The position numbers were made by a program, and so were the translations under genes. Positions 1-10,157 of a stretch of DNA of 64,000 nt are shown one piece after another. The notes beneath the pieces were generated by a model. That model was not told where the DNA came from. It made no database searches and was given only the letters and a program-made list of their open reading frames with translations. Numbering within the stretch: position 1 is the stretch's first letter; the number at the start of each line of letters is the position of its first letter. Origin of the DNA: Parabacteroides merdae ATCC 43184 (lineage in GTDB: Bacteria; Bacteroidota; Bacteroidia; Bacteroidales; Tannerellaceae); NCBI RefSeq assembly GCF_025151215.1, contig NZ_CP102286.1, positions 3,534,001-3,598,000 of the forward strand. The letters are read 5' to 3'.

Positions 1-1806
1 ATTGAGAATTCAATGTATGAATTGGGATTCGATTTAAAACCTTTGAAAGATCTGGTTATTACGGGACAAGGCACTTATAAGTCGTATGAATATAAAAATA
101 AGGCTTATGTGAGTTTAAAGGATGATGTTCCAAGTTTTCTTAATCCAGGTACAGTGATAGGTGGTACGGGTAATACAACTAACTCGATGGAAGTTAATTG
201 GAAAAAACATAGTTTTTTAACTTACACTGGAATGGCTAATTATAGCTTGACGAAAAATATTCATTCACTTTCGGTTTTAGCTGGAGTATCTTATGAACAT
301 TATCAAGAAGAGACATTAATGGCTTCCCGACAAGATTTTCCTGCAGATTCTTTTAGTGATTTGTCGGCAGGTGCGACTTCTGGGGCATTGTATCAAAATG
401 GTTCTAGTATGCAAGAATATAAAATGTTTTCTTATTTTGGACGTATCAATTATACGTTGATGGATCGGTATCTGTTTGAAGCGAATTTTAGAGCAGATGC
501 TTCTTCTCGTTTCTACGCGGATAATCGTTGGGGGTATTTTCCTTCGTTTTCTATGGGATGGAGGATTAGTGAAGAGCCATTTATGAAAAGTATGCGTCAT
601 ATTATCGATAATTTAAAATTTCGTGTTTCTTATGGTACTTTGGGAAATATTAATAATGTGGGTAATTATGATTATTTCCAAAATTATTCGGGGACCGGTT
701 ATTATTCTTTTGACGATACATCGGCCAAAGTAATTAAGGAGTCAAAGCCTGCTAATCCTTCGTTGAGTTGGGAAAAAGTAGCATTGACTGATATTGGTTT
801 GGATTTCGATTTGTGGAATGGTAAACTGAGTGGTACAGCTGATTATTATATTAAAAATACGAGTGATATATTGCTTGCTTATAATGTTCCATTGGAAACA
901 GGTATATCAAATGCACCTTCACAAAATGTAGCAAAAGTTCGTAATAGAGGTTTTGAATTCGCATTGACACACCGCAATACAATAGGTGAGGTTTCTTATA
1001 TGGTTAGCGCAAATATTGCGACGAATAATAATGAAATAACGGATCTATCTTCTTCAAATGACATTATTAATAACTTGGAAAATGGTCATGGTGTAGCTAA
1101 ATATATTTTACGAGAAGGAGAGTCTATCGGTTCTTTCTATGGTTTTGAAAGTGATGGTTTGTACACGCAGGAAGAGATTGATGCTGGACATTATTATACT
1201 TATGGAGGTGTAACACCGAATGCTGGTGATACGAAATTTGTTCCTCAGCGAGAATTGGATTGGGGTGAAGAAATTACAGATAGTGACCGTACAATTATCG
1301 GTTGTGAAGTTCCTGATTTTACTTATGGGATTAACCTTTCAGTTAATTATAAAAACTTTGAGTTTTCTATATTTGGACAAGGTATCTGTGGGGCAGATGT
1401 TGCTTTTGAGGTTTATCAGGTACACCCGTTTTTTCATGGACAAGATAATCCGAGGAGATACCATATGGGTAGATGGAGTGAGGAAAATCCTAATCCTCAT
1501 GCAATTTATCCCAGAATTTATACGGCAAGTAGCCCCCATACTACTTATAATAGGGCATTTAATGATTATCATGTATTTGATGCGGATTATTTCCGTTTTA
1601 AAACAATGACTATCGGATATAATATACCCAGGAATATAGTCTCACGTTTGGGTATGTCTTCGTTAAAAGTCTATTTAACTGGGGAAAATCTATTTACGAT
1701 TCGTGCAGATCATAAGATGAAAGATTTTGATCCAGAAGCAACAAGTAGTACGGTTCGTGCCTTAGGTAGCAAATCTTTGGCATTGGGAGTGAATGTTTCA
1801 TTTTAA
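1..1806 (+). CDS. SusC/RagA-type TonB-dependent outer-membrane receptor, 3' part
   Basis: This is the C-terminal part (about 600 residues) of a SusC-like TonB-dependent transporter, which imports glycan oligosaccharides across the outer membrane together with a SusD lipoprotein. The reading frame is already open at base 1, so the N-terminus and plug lie outside the window. What is visible is beta-barrel sequence: alternating aromatic strands, Tyr/Asn-rich loops, and a terminal strand ending in Val-Ser-Phe, the usual outer-membrane sorting signal. The stop is followed 17 bases later by a SusD-type gene, the standard SusC/SusD order. The gene is clearly AT-rich compared with the DNA after about 10.1 kb. 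Family assignment is secure; the glycan substrate cannot be told from the sequence. Confidence 0.93.
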   Translation: MENSMYELGFDLKPLKDLVITGQGTYKSYEYKNKAYVSLKDDVPSFLNPGTVIGGTGNTTNSMEVNWKKHSFLTYTGMANYSLTKNIHSLSVLAGVSYEHYQEETLMASRQDFPADSFSDLSAGATSGALYQNGSSMQEYKMFSYFGRINYTLMDRYLFEANFRADASSRFYADNRWGYFPSFSMGWRISEEPFMKSMRHIIDNLKFRVSYGTLGNINNVGNYDYFQNYSGTGYYSFDDTSAKVIKESKPANPSLSWEKVALTDIGLDFDLWNGKLSGTADYYIKNTSDILLAYNVPLETGISNAPSQNVAKVRNRGFEFALTHRNTIGEVSYMVSANIATNNNEITDLSSSNDIINNLENGHGVAKYILREGESIGSFYGFESDGLYTQEEIDAGHYYTYGGVTPNAGDTKFVPQRELDWGEEITDSDRTIIGCEVPDFTYGINLSVNYKNFEFSIFGQGICGADVAFEVYQVHPFFHGQDNPRRYHMGRWSEENPNPHAIYPRIYTASSPHTTYNRAFNDYHVFDADYFRFKTMTIGYNIPRNIVSRLGMSSLKVYLTGENLFTIRADHKMKDFDPEATSSTVRALGSKSLALGVNVSF

Positions 1807-1823
1807 TAGGAGGAAATTGGTTT

Positions 1824-3587
1824 ATGAAATTATATATAAAAAATTTGATTCTGTTTTGTTCATTAGTGAGTGTGTTGACATCTTGTGATTTGGATGTTGT
1901 ACCGCCGGCTGAAATTTCTGCAGAGAATTTCTGGAAAACGGAGAAGGATGCGTGGTATGCATTGAATGGTTGTTATCAATCTATGCCTGCTGTGGATATT
2001 TGGGATGAAATGTGTACGGATAATGCGCATAGTCATAAACCGTGGGAAGGGAATATGGAAATGGTTCAACAAAATGGCATTAATACGGCGGCTCCTTATG
2101 GAAATTATGATTTTAATGCTATTCGAACTGCAAATACATATATTGCTCGTGTCGACGAGTGCGATATGAGTGAAGAACTAAAAGTCAGGACAAAGGCTGA
2201 AGCACGTTTTTTTAGAGCTTTTGCATATTTGACCTTGACGCAATATTTTGGTAAGGTGGCTATAGTTACAGAAGAATTACCTTATGATGCTCCGACAATT
2301 GCTCGTAATTCTGTGGAAGAAGTTCGTAATTTTATATTAACAGAGTTAGCGGAGGTTGCTGAAATATTACCAGAAAGTTATAGCGGTGGATTTATGAATG
2401 AAATAGGGCGTGTAACGCGATATGCAGCTTTAGCATTGCGTTCTCGGGCCGCACTGTATTTTGGTAATTATGAAGAAGCAGAGAAATCAGCAAAAGCAGT
2501 GATAGACAGCGGTAAATATTCATTGTTTAAATTGACTTCACTGAATGCGGCTCAAGAGCAAGAGGCTGAGGAGATGGACTTGTATATAGACTTCGCTGAA
2601 CTAGGAATTGATAAAGATAAATTTATAAAGGGCATGTTCAGCTACGAAGCTCTTTGGCAAGGTGCAAACGCGACACCTGCAAATCCTGAATATGTTTTGA
2701 CTCATGAATATATGGGTGATCCGAATGCTTATGATCAATATCGTTATACTTATTTTATTCCGTTATCAATGTCTATTCAAAATGGTTATTCTTCTTTTGA
2801 ACCAATGCAAGATTTGGTGGATGCTTATTGGAAAGTAGATGGAAAAACACTTCCGGAAAAGATTCAAGTAGATGCTCGTAAGGCCAATTATGAGAAAATT
2901 TGGAATTATGCAAAAAATTTGAGTGAAGAAGATTATAAAACGTTTGCTACCAGTCCAGAGTTGATGTCTTATGATTATATGAAAGAATTTAAGAATCGTG
3001 ATAGTCGTTTGTATGTGACATTGATGTTTCCGTTTAAAGGATGGCATGAAACAGCTGTGGGAGAGTTTTATTATAAGTGGAATCCTGATGTAATCAATAA
3101 GGACGGAAATGAATCTTGGACCGGTTTCAGTTATCGAAAAATGGTTGCTTGGGAACCTTATATCGCGAGTGTATATGGGTCTGCAGATGATTATCCGACC
3201 ATTCGTTATGCAGAAGTTTTGTTGACGTTTGCAGAAGCTCATTTAATGACAACAGGATATGATGATCAGGTTCGTTTTGCATTGAATCAACTACGTGACC
3301 GTTGTGGTATGCCAGATGTTCCAGAATCTTTAGGAACACAGGAAGCAATAGATTTTTTGCGAAAAGAAAGACGCATTGAGCTAGCTGTGGAAGGTCATCG
3401 TTATGATGATGTCAGGCGTTATGGTAATGAATATTGCCAAAAGTATCTGCAAGGTCCGTCGACTGCTCCGAATGGTGCAGTTGTGGTTGATAAAAAGTGG
3501 AATGAACGTTTGATGCTGATGCCAATACCCACTACGGCTATAGATGTAAATCCGTTGTTGAAAGAAGACCAAAATCCAGGATATTAA
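1824..3587 (+). CDS. SusD/RagB-family glycan-binding lipoprotein
   Basis: A 587-residue surface lipoprotein that would cap the SusC barrel encoded just upstream and bind the glycan. The N-terminus is a lipoprotein signal with the lipobox Leu-Thr-Ser-Cys near residue 20. The next stretch (DLDVVPPAEISAENFWKTEK) is the typical mature SusD start. TPR-like helices follow (KAEARFFRAFAYLTLTQYFG near residue 130), and the family's C-terminal pattern is present: RKERRIELAVEGHRYDDVRR near residue 520, then a final LMPIPTTAID. A GGAGG-like ribosome site (aggaggaaat) precedes the start. Length is normal for the family. The gene shares the AT-rich composition of its neighbours. Confidence 0.95.
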   Translation: MKLYIKNLILFCSLVSVLTSCDLDVVPPAEISAENFWKTEKDAWYALNGCYQSMPAVDIWDEMCTDNAHSHKPWEGNMEMVQQNGINTAAPYGNYDFNAIRTANTYIARVDECDMSEELKVRTKAEARFFRAFAYLTLTQYFGKVAIVTEELPYDAPTIARNSVEEVRNFILTELAEVAEILPESYSGGFMNEIGRVTRYAALALRSRAALYFGNYEEAEKSAKAVIDSGKYSLFKLTSLNAAQEQEAEEMDLYIDFAELGIDKDKFIKGMFSYEALWQGANATPANPEYVLTHEYMGDPNAYDQYRYTYFIPLSMSIQNGYSSFEPMQDLVDAYWKVDGKTLPEKIQVDARKANYEKIWNYAKNLSEEDYKTFATSPELMSYDYMKEFKNRDSRLYVTLMFPFKGWHETAVGEFYYKWNPDVINKDGNESWTGFSYRKMVAWEPYIASVYGSADDYPTIRYAEVLLTFAEAHLMTTGYDDQVRFALNQLRDRCGMPDVPESLGTQEAIDFLRKERRIELAVEGHRYDDVRRYGNEYCQKYLQGPSTAPNGAVVVDKKWNERLMLMPIPTTAIDVNPLLKEDQNPGY

Positions 3588-3594
3588 ATAGACG

Positions 3595-6500
3595 ATGGAT
3601 ATGATGAGGAAATATATAGAATATATAGTGTTGTTTTTATTTTTATTGTCTTGTTCCTCAAAAGTGGAAATACTGACTGGGGATAGCCAATATCAGCCTT
3701 TTGCTCCTGATGGAATTCCTTTTGTTGTTGCGGATTCTATGTGGAATGTTGATATGCGAGGTAACCATAGAGCAGTTGTACGAGTTTCCGATATAAATAG
3801 CAATACAGCCGTTAAGGCTGTATTGCCTTGGCGACGTCCAGATTTACGTCCGGAGACTAAAAAAGTTGTAGTTGTGGATGGACAGACTGGCATAGAAATA
3901 AAGAATGTCGAGATTCTGGATTTTTCTTCAGAGTCTGGAACGATTATATTTGAACCAATTTCAGGAGAAGGGCTCTATTATATCTATTATTTGCCGTATA
4001 AATATAGAAAAGGAGCTGGTGATGCACGTTACGGTAAACCTTGGAATGATTATCTTCCCCCTATTTATGAGGTAGACGGCAAATGGAAGTCTGAATTACC
4101 AACTAATTTACCGATAGCCCAGGTTCTTCGTTTTGAAAGTCGAACGAAATTGGATGCTTTTACTCCAATGGGGATTATCGCGACGATAGATGAGACCGAT
4201 AGCTTGTTGCAGCAGTACCCAGAAACGCCGATTTTGTTTCCGGAGGATAGAGCATTTCCTATTCGTTTGACAGATCGATTGCCAATTCGTTGGATAGAAA
4301 AGGGACCGGCTAAATCTTTTGCTGGTGTAGCTTTGCGAAATGAGTATTATGTTTGGCAAATTGGAGTGTGGGCTGCTCATGAAGGGCTGGATAACGTTAA
4401 ACTTTCATTTAGCGATTTGAAAAATGGTTCTACGAAAATAGCAAAAGAATCTATTACTTGTTTTAATCAAGAAGGTATAAATTGGGATGGGAAACCAATA
4501 AGTTTTGATATCCAGATTCCAAAAGGAAAAGTGCAAGCTCTTTGGTGTGGAGTTCAAATTCCGGAAGATGCCAAAATCGGAACTTATGTGGGGACAATTG
4601 ATTTTCAGGTAAATGAAGTCGTTACAAAAACGATTCCATTAGAAATAACAGTCACGGGAGAAGTTTTGGCTGATAAAGGAGATGGAGATCTTTGGAGGCA
4701 TGCAAGGTTGAGATGGCTGAATTCTCAAATAGGAGAAGATCGTGAACCGGTCACTCCTTTTCTTCCGATGAAAGTAAATGGCAATATAATTCAGGCAACA
4801 GAGAAAACATTTCGTATTGCTTCCAACGGGCTACCGGCTTCGATAGAAATTAACGGCAAACAGGTTTTGGCGAAACCATTTCGTTTTGTTGTTGTTACAA
4901 ATGATGGTGATATTGCTTTTGATGCGGAAGATGCTGTTCTGAAAAAAGAGGCGGATGGAATGGTTTCTTGGATATCATCTTATGAAAAAGACGGGATCCA
5001 TTTTATCAGTAATGCTTTTATGGAATATGATGGCTATGTGCATTATGATTTGAAAGTTTCGACAGAGCGGGATTTAATTGTGAAAGATATACGTCTGGAA
5101 ACGGATTATACACCTTATGCCTCGGAGTATTTTATGGGAACTGGTTTTGACGGAGGTTTCCGTCCGGTAACTTATCAATGGAATTGGGATGGACCTTGGG
5201 ATAGTTATTGGATGGGAAATGCTTTGGCAGGTTTGCATGTAGAATATAGAGGAGGCAGTTATCATGGTCCTTTATTGAATGATTATAAGCCTGCTCCTTC
5301 GAGAGTTTGGGCAAATAGTGGAAAAGGTATGATAAAGGTGTCTGGAGCAAAAGGGTTAGGTGCAAAAGTTATAGCTAGTACGGGAGTGGATACATTATCG
5401 ATTCAGCCGAAAAATTATGAATTTGCATTGATGATAACTCCTTCTAAAAGATTGAATTCAGGTAAGCATTTTTCTGAACGCTATTATCATGCCATACATT
5501 CAGGGTTTGATAAGGCGGCAGAGGAAGGAGCAAATATTATTAATATTCATCATGCTAAGCCTTTGAATCCAGTTATTAATTATCCATTTATTGTGCGAGA
5601 TTCTTTGGTTGCATTTATTGATCATGAGCATAAATTCGGACGGAAAGTTAAGCTGTATTATACCATTCGGGAATTGACTAATTATGCTCAAGAGATTTAT
5701 GCTTTAAAAAGTTTGAATCATGAGATATTTGTTTCTGGGCCTGGATATGGATTGCCATGGCAATGTGAGCATTTGATAGATGACTATAAGCCTGCATGGT
5801 ATACAGAATTACCTCAGGATTGTTCGGATGCAGCATTAGTATTGAATGGATTTTCACGTTGGATTAATTATTATTTGGAAGGTTTGCGTTGGATGTTTGA
5901 AAATTATGAAATAGATGGTATTTATATGGATGATGTTTCTTTCGATCGTACTGTTATGAAACGAATTAGGAAGATTATTGCGAAATATCGCCCCGATGCT
6001 TTAATTGATCTTCATTCAAATACTGGGTATTCCATAGGTCCGGCTAATCAATATACAGATTTCTTCCCGTATGTGGATCGATTGTGGTTTGGTGAGAGTT
6101 TTAAATATAATCAAATGCGTCCGGATGAATGGCTTGTTACTTTTTCTGGGATTCCATTTGGTGTTATGAGTGAAATGTTACAAGACGGAGGAAATCGTTT
6201 TCTGGGAATGGTATATGGAACGACAGCCCGTCATTCGTATGGACGATTTTCTCCTGCTCCTGTATGGAATCTGTGGAAATCCTTTGGTATAGAGGAGGCG
6301 AAAATGTTAGGATATTGGGATGAATTTTGTCCTATAAAAACTTCTGATCCAGAAGTTAAAGCTACTGCTTTTGTGAAAACAGATAGTATTTTGATTTCTG
6401 TAGGTAATTTTTCTGAATCGGATAGGAATGTTCATCTGATCATAGATTGGAATTCTTTAGGAATGGATAAGACGAAAGCACTATTGAAAGCTCCGTTTGT

Positions 6501-6597
6501 CAATGATTTTCAACAAGCTTCTACATTTAGTTTAGACGAGATGATTCCAATAAAACGAAAAGAGGGATTGTTATTGATCCTGTCTATTTCAAAATAG
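3595..6597 (+). CDS. Secreted DUF6067 / GH123-like putative glycoside hydrolase (lipoprotein)
   Basis: A 1000-residue secreted protein with a short hydrophobic leader and a probable lipobox (LLSCS) near residue 20. The first ~350 residues look like beta-sandwich sequence, as in the N-terminal domains that accompany GH123-type enzymes. The middle and C-terminal part looks like a (beta/alpha)8 catalytic domain: the segment EIDGIYMDDVSFDR near residue 785 has paired acidic residues at a barrel-strand end, followed by IDLHSNTGYS and a small C-terminal beta domain. I assign it to the DUF6067/GH123-related group from overall pattern. The reaction is not demonstrated; cleavage of a glycan taken up by the adjacent SusC/SusD pair is inferred. 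It starts 7 bases after the SusD stop, so it is co-transcribed. Confidence 0.7.
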   Translation: MDMMRKYIEYIVLFLFLLSCSSKVEILTGDSQYQPFAPDGIPFVVADSMWNVDMRGNHRAVVRVSDINSNTAVKAVLPWRRPDLRPETKKVVVVDGQTGIEIKNVEILDFSSESGTIIFEPISGEGLYYIYYLPYKYRKGAGDARYGKPWNDYLPPIYEVDGKWKSELPTNLPIAQVLRFESRTKLDAFTPMGIIATIDETDSLLQQYPETPILFPEDRAFPIRLTDRLPIRWIEKGPAKSFAGVALRNEYYVWQIGVWAAHEGLDNVKLSFSDLKNGSTKIAKESITCFNQEGINWDGKPISFDIQIPKGKVQALWCGVQIPEDAKIGTYVGTIDFQVNEVVTKTIPLEITVTGEVLADKGDGDLWRHARLRWLNSQIGEDREPVTPFLPMKVNGNIIQATEKTFRIASNGLPASIEINGKQVLAKPFRFVVVTNDGDIAFDAEDAVLKKEADGMVSWISSYEKDGIHFISNAFMEYDGYVHYDLKVSTERDLIVKDIRLETDYTPYASEYFMGTGFDGGFRPVTYQWNWDGPWDSYWMGNALAGLHVEYRGGSYHGPLLNDYKPAPSRVWANSGKGMIKVSGAKGLGAKVIASTGVDTLSIQPKNYEFALMITPSKRLNSGKHFSERYYHAIHSGFDKAAEEGANIINIHHAKPLNPVINYPFIVRDSLVAFIDHEHKFGRKVKLYYTIRELTNYAQEIYALKSLNHEIFVSGPGYGLPWQCEHLIDDYKPAWYTELPQDCSDAALVLNGFSRWINYYLEGLRWMFENYEIDGIYMDDVSFDRTVMKRIRKIIAKYRPDALIDLHSNTGYSIGPANQYTDFFPYVDRLWFGESFKYNQMRPDEWLVTFSGIPFGVMSEMLQDGGNRFLGMVYGTTARHSYGRFSPAPVWNLWKSFGIEEAKMLGYWDEFCPIKTSDPEVKATAFVKTDSILISVGNFSESDRNVHLIIDWNSLGMDKTKALLKAPFVNDFQQASTFSLDEMIPIKRKEGLLLILSISK

Positions 6598-6620
6598 TTT
6601 GGAACAAACATAAAGAATGG

Positions 6621-6670
6621 AAAGGAGAATCTTTGGTTTCATGTTTAAAAGATTTTCCTTTTCTCTTTTT
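6621..6670 (+). terminator. Probable intrinsic terminator of the SusC-SusD-DUF6067 operon
   Basis: An imperfect stem, AAAGGAGAATCTT (6621-6633) with AAGATTTTCCTT (6649-6660), is followed by a pyrimidine/T-rich run (6661-6670). It sits 24 bases after the hydrolase stop and before the next gene, so it would end or attenuate the operon. Confidence 0.6.
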
Positions 6671-6722
6671 GGCCTATTTGATTTCAATTTTTTATTTGAC
6701 ATAATTTTTTAGCATAATAGAT

Positions 6723-9700
6723 ATGAAAAGTATTTTTATTTTCTTTTGCTTGATGATAATGGACTCTTTATATGCACAACATGAACGAGCGTCTGTTACA
6801 GAAATGGTACAGAATATGAAAACTTATCCTTTTTCAGATCCTGATCCAGTCGCTAACCCTTCCGACATTTTCTATCCTTATTTTCGTTTTGATGGTTTTT
6901 CTGAAAAAAGTATAGATAAGGAATGGAAGGTTGTTTTGCTTGAAAATGATTATATATGTTTGACCCTTTTTCCCGAAATAGGAGGAAAAATATGGGGAGC
7001 TTTTGATAAAGTTTCTAAGAAGGAGTTTATTTATAATAATCATGTGGTGAAATTCCGTGATATTGCAATGCGAGGGCCTTGGACGTCTGGTGGCATTGAA
7101 TTTAATTTTGGTATTATCGGACATGCTCCGACAACAAGTACTCCAGTTGATTATCTGACGAAGAAAAAAAGTGATGGAAGTGTTAGTTGTTATATCTCTT
7201 CCTTTGATTTAATTACTCGTACATTTTGGACAGTTGAAGTTAATTTACCTAAAGATAAAGCTTATTTCACTACGAAAACAACATGGTATAATAGTTCGTC
7301 GATTGACCAACCTTATTATCAGTGGATGAATGCAGCTTATAAAGCAGAAAGGAATGCTCAGTTTTGTTATCCGGGAACAAATTATATTGGTCATGGAGGG
7401 GAACTTCATTCTTTTCCATTCGATGAACAAGGGCGTGATATATCTTGGTATGAAAAGAACAATTTCGGAAATTCGAAATCTTATCATGTCTTAGGACAAT
7501 ATAATGATTTTTATGGGATTTATTGGCATGATGATGATTTCGGTTCTATTCATCATGCTAACTATGACGAGAAATTAGGTATGAAAATATTCCTTTGGGG
7601 ATTATCTCGTGAAGGAGAGATATGGAAAGATTTGTTAACCGATACGGATGGGCAATATATAGAACTTCAGTCTGGTCGGATGTTTAACCAACCAGCCTCG
7701 AATAGTTGTTTTACGCCTTATAAGCATACGGCTTTTAGTCCTCAAGCAACAGACACTTGGATAGAATATTGGTTTCCAGTAAGGAATATTAAGGGTGTAT
7801 CCAAAGTTAGCAGTATAGGAGCTTTGAATGTATTAAAAGAAAAGAATTGTTTAAAATTATATTTTTCTCCCTTGCAACAGTTATCGACAACAGTAAAGTT
7901 GTATGAGGGTGAACAAGAGATTTATTCAACTTTTTTTAATTGTGATGTTTTAGAAACTTGGGAAGATTCGATTCCATTTAAAAGTAGGGGTACATGTGGA
8001 AGATTAAAGGTGGTAATAGGGGATAATCTATTAGTTTATTCGGAAGAAACTTCTGATAATGTAACAAATCGTCCCAAAGAACTGCCTGCTGACTTTGATT
8101 GGAATTCCGCGTATGGTCTTTACATACAAGGTGAGCAGTGGATGAACCAGAAAGTATATGACAAAGCAGAAAAGTATTTAACTGCTTCTTTAGAAAAAGA
8201 GGCTTATTTTCTTCCAGCTTTGACGAGTTTGGCTTCATTGTATTATCGTCAAGGACGTTATGAAGATGCATTGTTTAATTGCCATATAGCTTTAAGTGTC
8301 AATGCTTATGATGGTTATTCTAATTATTTGTACGGTTTGTGCAATATGGCTTTAGGTAATGAAACGGATGCTAAAGATGGTTTTTCTGTCGCTTCATATT
8401 CAATTTCTTTTCGCAGTGCTGCTTACGAAAAGTTAGCAGAAATGTTTTTGATTGCTTGTGATTGGAAAAAGGCTGAACATTATGCATTGAAAAGTAAGGA
8501 TTTTAATCAACAGAATTTAAAGGCGGATCAGGTTTTGATGATTGCATATCGAAAGATGGGACAGATGAATAAGGCGAAAGCGGTTATTGATTCTTTGTTG
8601 GATGATCTGCCATTATATCATTTGGCTCGTTTTGAAGATCTTCTGTTAGGAACATTTAATGAGGCTAATAAAAATAGTTTTGCTTCGTTGATTCGTAGTG
8701 AATTGTCTTTTGAGACATTCATGGAAATGGCAGAGTGGTATGAAACCGTAGGATGTAAAGACGAAGCTTTGATATTATTTTCTTTTATAGATGATTATCC
8801 TATTGCTAATTATAAGAGAGCTTGGCTGTTATATGAAAAAGGGAATATATCGGAAAGTCTGGAGATGTTGGATAGAGCAAATGAATTGTCTCCTGAATAT
8901 ATTTTTCCATTCCGTTCTTCTACGATAAAGGTTCTGGAATGGGCTAAAACACTTCGGCCGAATTGGAAAATCGATTATTACGAAGGTTTAATATATTGGG
9001 CAAATCAGAATAAGGAAAAAGCATTGGAGCTGTTTGATAATTGTGGGGAAGTAGAGTATGCTCCGTTTTATTTAAGTCGTGCTTCTTTAAAAAAAGGAGA
9101 GGGGCGTTTAATGGATTTATTAAAAGCAGAACAAAAAAGGATATCTTGGCGCACAGGTTTCGCTTTGATTAATTATTATGTAGCAGATCATCTGTGGGAA
9201 CAAGCTGTTGAAGTCGGGGAAAAATATATGAAACGGTATCCATCAAATTATTATATAGGATTGAAATATGCAAAATCTTTATGTGAAATGGGGCAATATA
9301 GCCAATGTATATCTTTATTGAATAAAATGTCGGTTCTTCCGAACGAAGGTGCATACGAAGGACGTGCTGTTTATCGAGCTGCTAATTTATATCGAGCTAT
9401 AGAACAACTGAATCTTGGAAATTATGAATCGGCTATGAAAAGTGTGGAAGATTCTAAAAAATGGCCGGAAAATTTAGGAGTCGGAAAACCTTATGATAAT
9501 ATGATTGATAATCGTTTGGAAAACTATCTGGAAGCGAAAGTTGCAAAAAAACAAGGAGATAGGCAGAAAGAACTGGAAATTTTATCATTGGTTGCAAATT
9601 ATAAATTTTCAAGAGAGTATTTCGAATCAGGGAATTTATTGAGTGCATTGGCTTTACAGGAATTAGGAAAAGTTTCAGAAGCGGATGATATGGTTAAAAT

Positions 9701-9881
9701 TTGGAGTATTAGGTTCCCGAATGATCAAAAAGTTCAATGGTGTACGGCTATTTATCATAAAGAATATGATAAAGCTATAGAGTGCCTTAAATCTCGAAAA
9801 GAACAGATTGATTCTACCCCTTGGGAAAACTCATTCTATGATTCAAATTTTGATTTGCTCGTCCGTTTATTTGGGTTATAA
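6723..9881 (+). CDS. DUF5107 domain protein with C-terminal TPR repeats, secreted
   Basis: A 1052-residue protein with a signal peptide (MKSIFIFFCLMIMDSLYA, cut before QH). Residues about 60-340 match the DUF5107 pattern: an LFPEIGGKIWGAFDK segment, RGPWTSGGIEFNFG, and a WIEYWFPV segment resembling galactose-mutarotase-like or glycosidase-associated sandwich folds. From about residue 460 the chain is alpha-helical repeats of TPR type (AYGLYIQGEQWMNQKVYDKA, LTSLASLYYRQGRYEDALFN). DUF5107-TPR proteins are common in Bacteroidota glycan loci; some are thought to be glycosidases, but the reaction is not certain here. It follows a terminator-like hairpin, so it may have its own promoter, and its AT-rich composition ties it to the preceding locus. 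Confidence 0.75.
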   Translation: MKSIFIFFCLMIMDSLYAQHERASVTEMVQNMKTYPFSDPDPVANPSDIFYPYFRFDGFSEKSIDKEWKVVLLENDYICLTLFPEIGGKIWGAFDKVSKKEFIYNNHVVKFRDIAMRGPWTSGGIEFNFGIIGHAPTTSTPVDYLTKKKSDGSVSCYISSFDLITRTFWTVEVNLPKDKAYFTTKTTWYNSSSIDQPYYQWMNAAYKAERNAQFCYPGTNYIGHGGELHSFPFDEQGRDISWYEKNNFGNSKSYHVLGQYNDFYGIYWHDDDFGSIHHANYDEKLGMKIFLWGLSREGEIWKDLLTDTDGQYIELQSGRMFNQPASNSCFTPYKHTAFSPQATDTWIEYWFPVRNIKGVSKVSSIGALNVLKEKNCLKLYFSPLQQLSTTVKLYEGEQEIYSTFFNCDVLETWEDSIPFKSRGTCGRLKVVIGDNLLVYSEETSDNVTNRPKELPADFDWNSAYGLYIQGEQWMNQKVYDKAEKYLTASLEKEAYFLPALTSLASLYYRQGRYEDALFNCHIALSVNAYDGYSNYLYGLCNMALGNETDAKDGFSVASYSISFRSAAYEKLAEMFLIACDWKKAEHYALKSKDFNQQNLKADQVLMIAYRKMGQMNKAKAVIDSLLDDLPLYHLARFEDLLLGTFNEANKNSFASLIRSELSFETFMEMAEWYETVGCKDEALILFSFIDDYPIANYKRAWLLYEKGNISESLEMLDRANELSPEYIFPFRSSTIKVLEWAKTLRPNWKIDYYEGLIYWANQNKEKALELFDNCGEVEYAPFYLSRASLKKGEGRLMDLLKAEQKRISWRTGFALINYYVADHLWEQAVEVGEKYMKRYPSNYYIGLKYAKSLCEMGQYSQCISLLNKMSVLPNEGAYEGRAVYRAANLYRAIEQLNLGNYESAMKSVEDSKKWPENLGVGKPYDNMIDNRLENYLEAKVAKKQGDRQKELEILSLVANYKFSREYFESGNLLSALALQELGKVSEADDMVKIWSIRFPNDQKVQWCTAIYHKEYDKAIECLKSRKEQIDSTPWENSFYDSNFDLLVRLFGL

Positions 9882-10157
9882 AGTCAAGTGAAAAGTATAA
9901 TGCTTATATCCAGAATAGCCCTGAAGTTCTAAAGTTTTGTAGAATGACATTTATAACTTAACGGTATTGGTAGACTATTAGTAAAGGGAGTGAATTGGCA
10001 ATTTAATTGTGATAATGATTGATTTCGTTTTTGTGGAAAAACGGATTTTGATGCAGTCGTCCAGTTTTTTTCTCCGGTTTATCATTAGTTCTTACTTTTT
10101 TCGTTACATTAGCACCTGTTTTTAATAACTCAGTTAATGATTAAGAATTAATACCTT

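Noticed and set aside
10026..10043. CGTTTTT-GTGG-AAAAACG hairpin before the esterase gene as a terminator
   Set aside because: The stem is weak and A/T-only apart from the end pairs, and no T-run follows.
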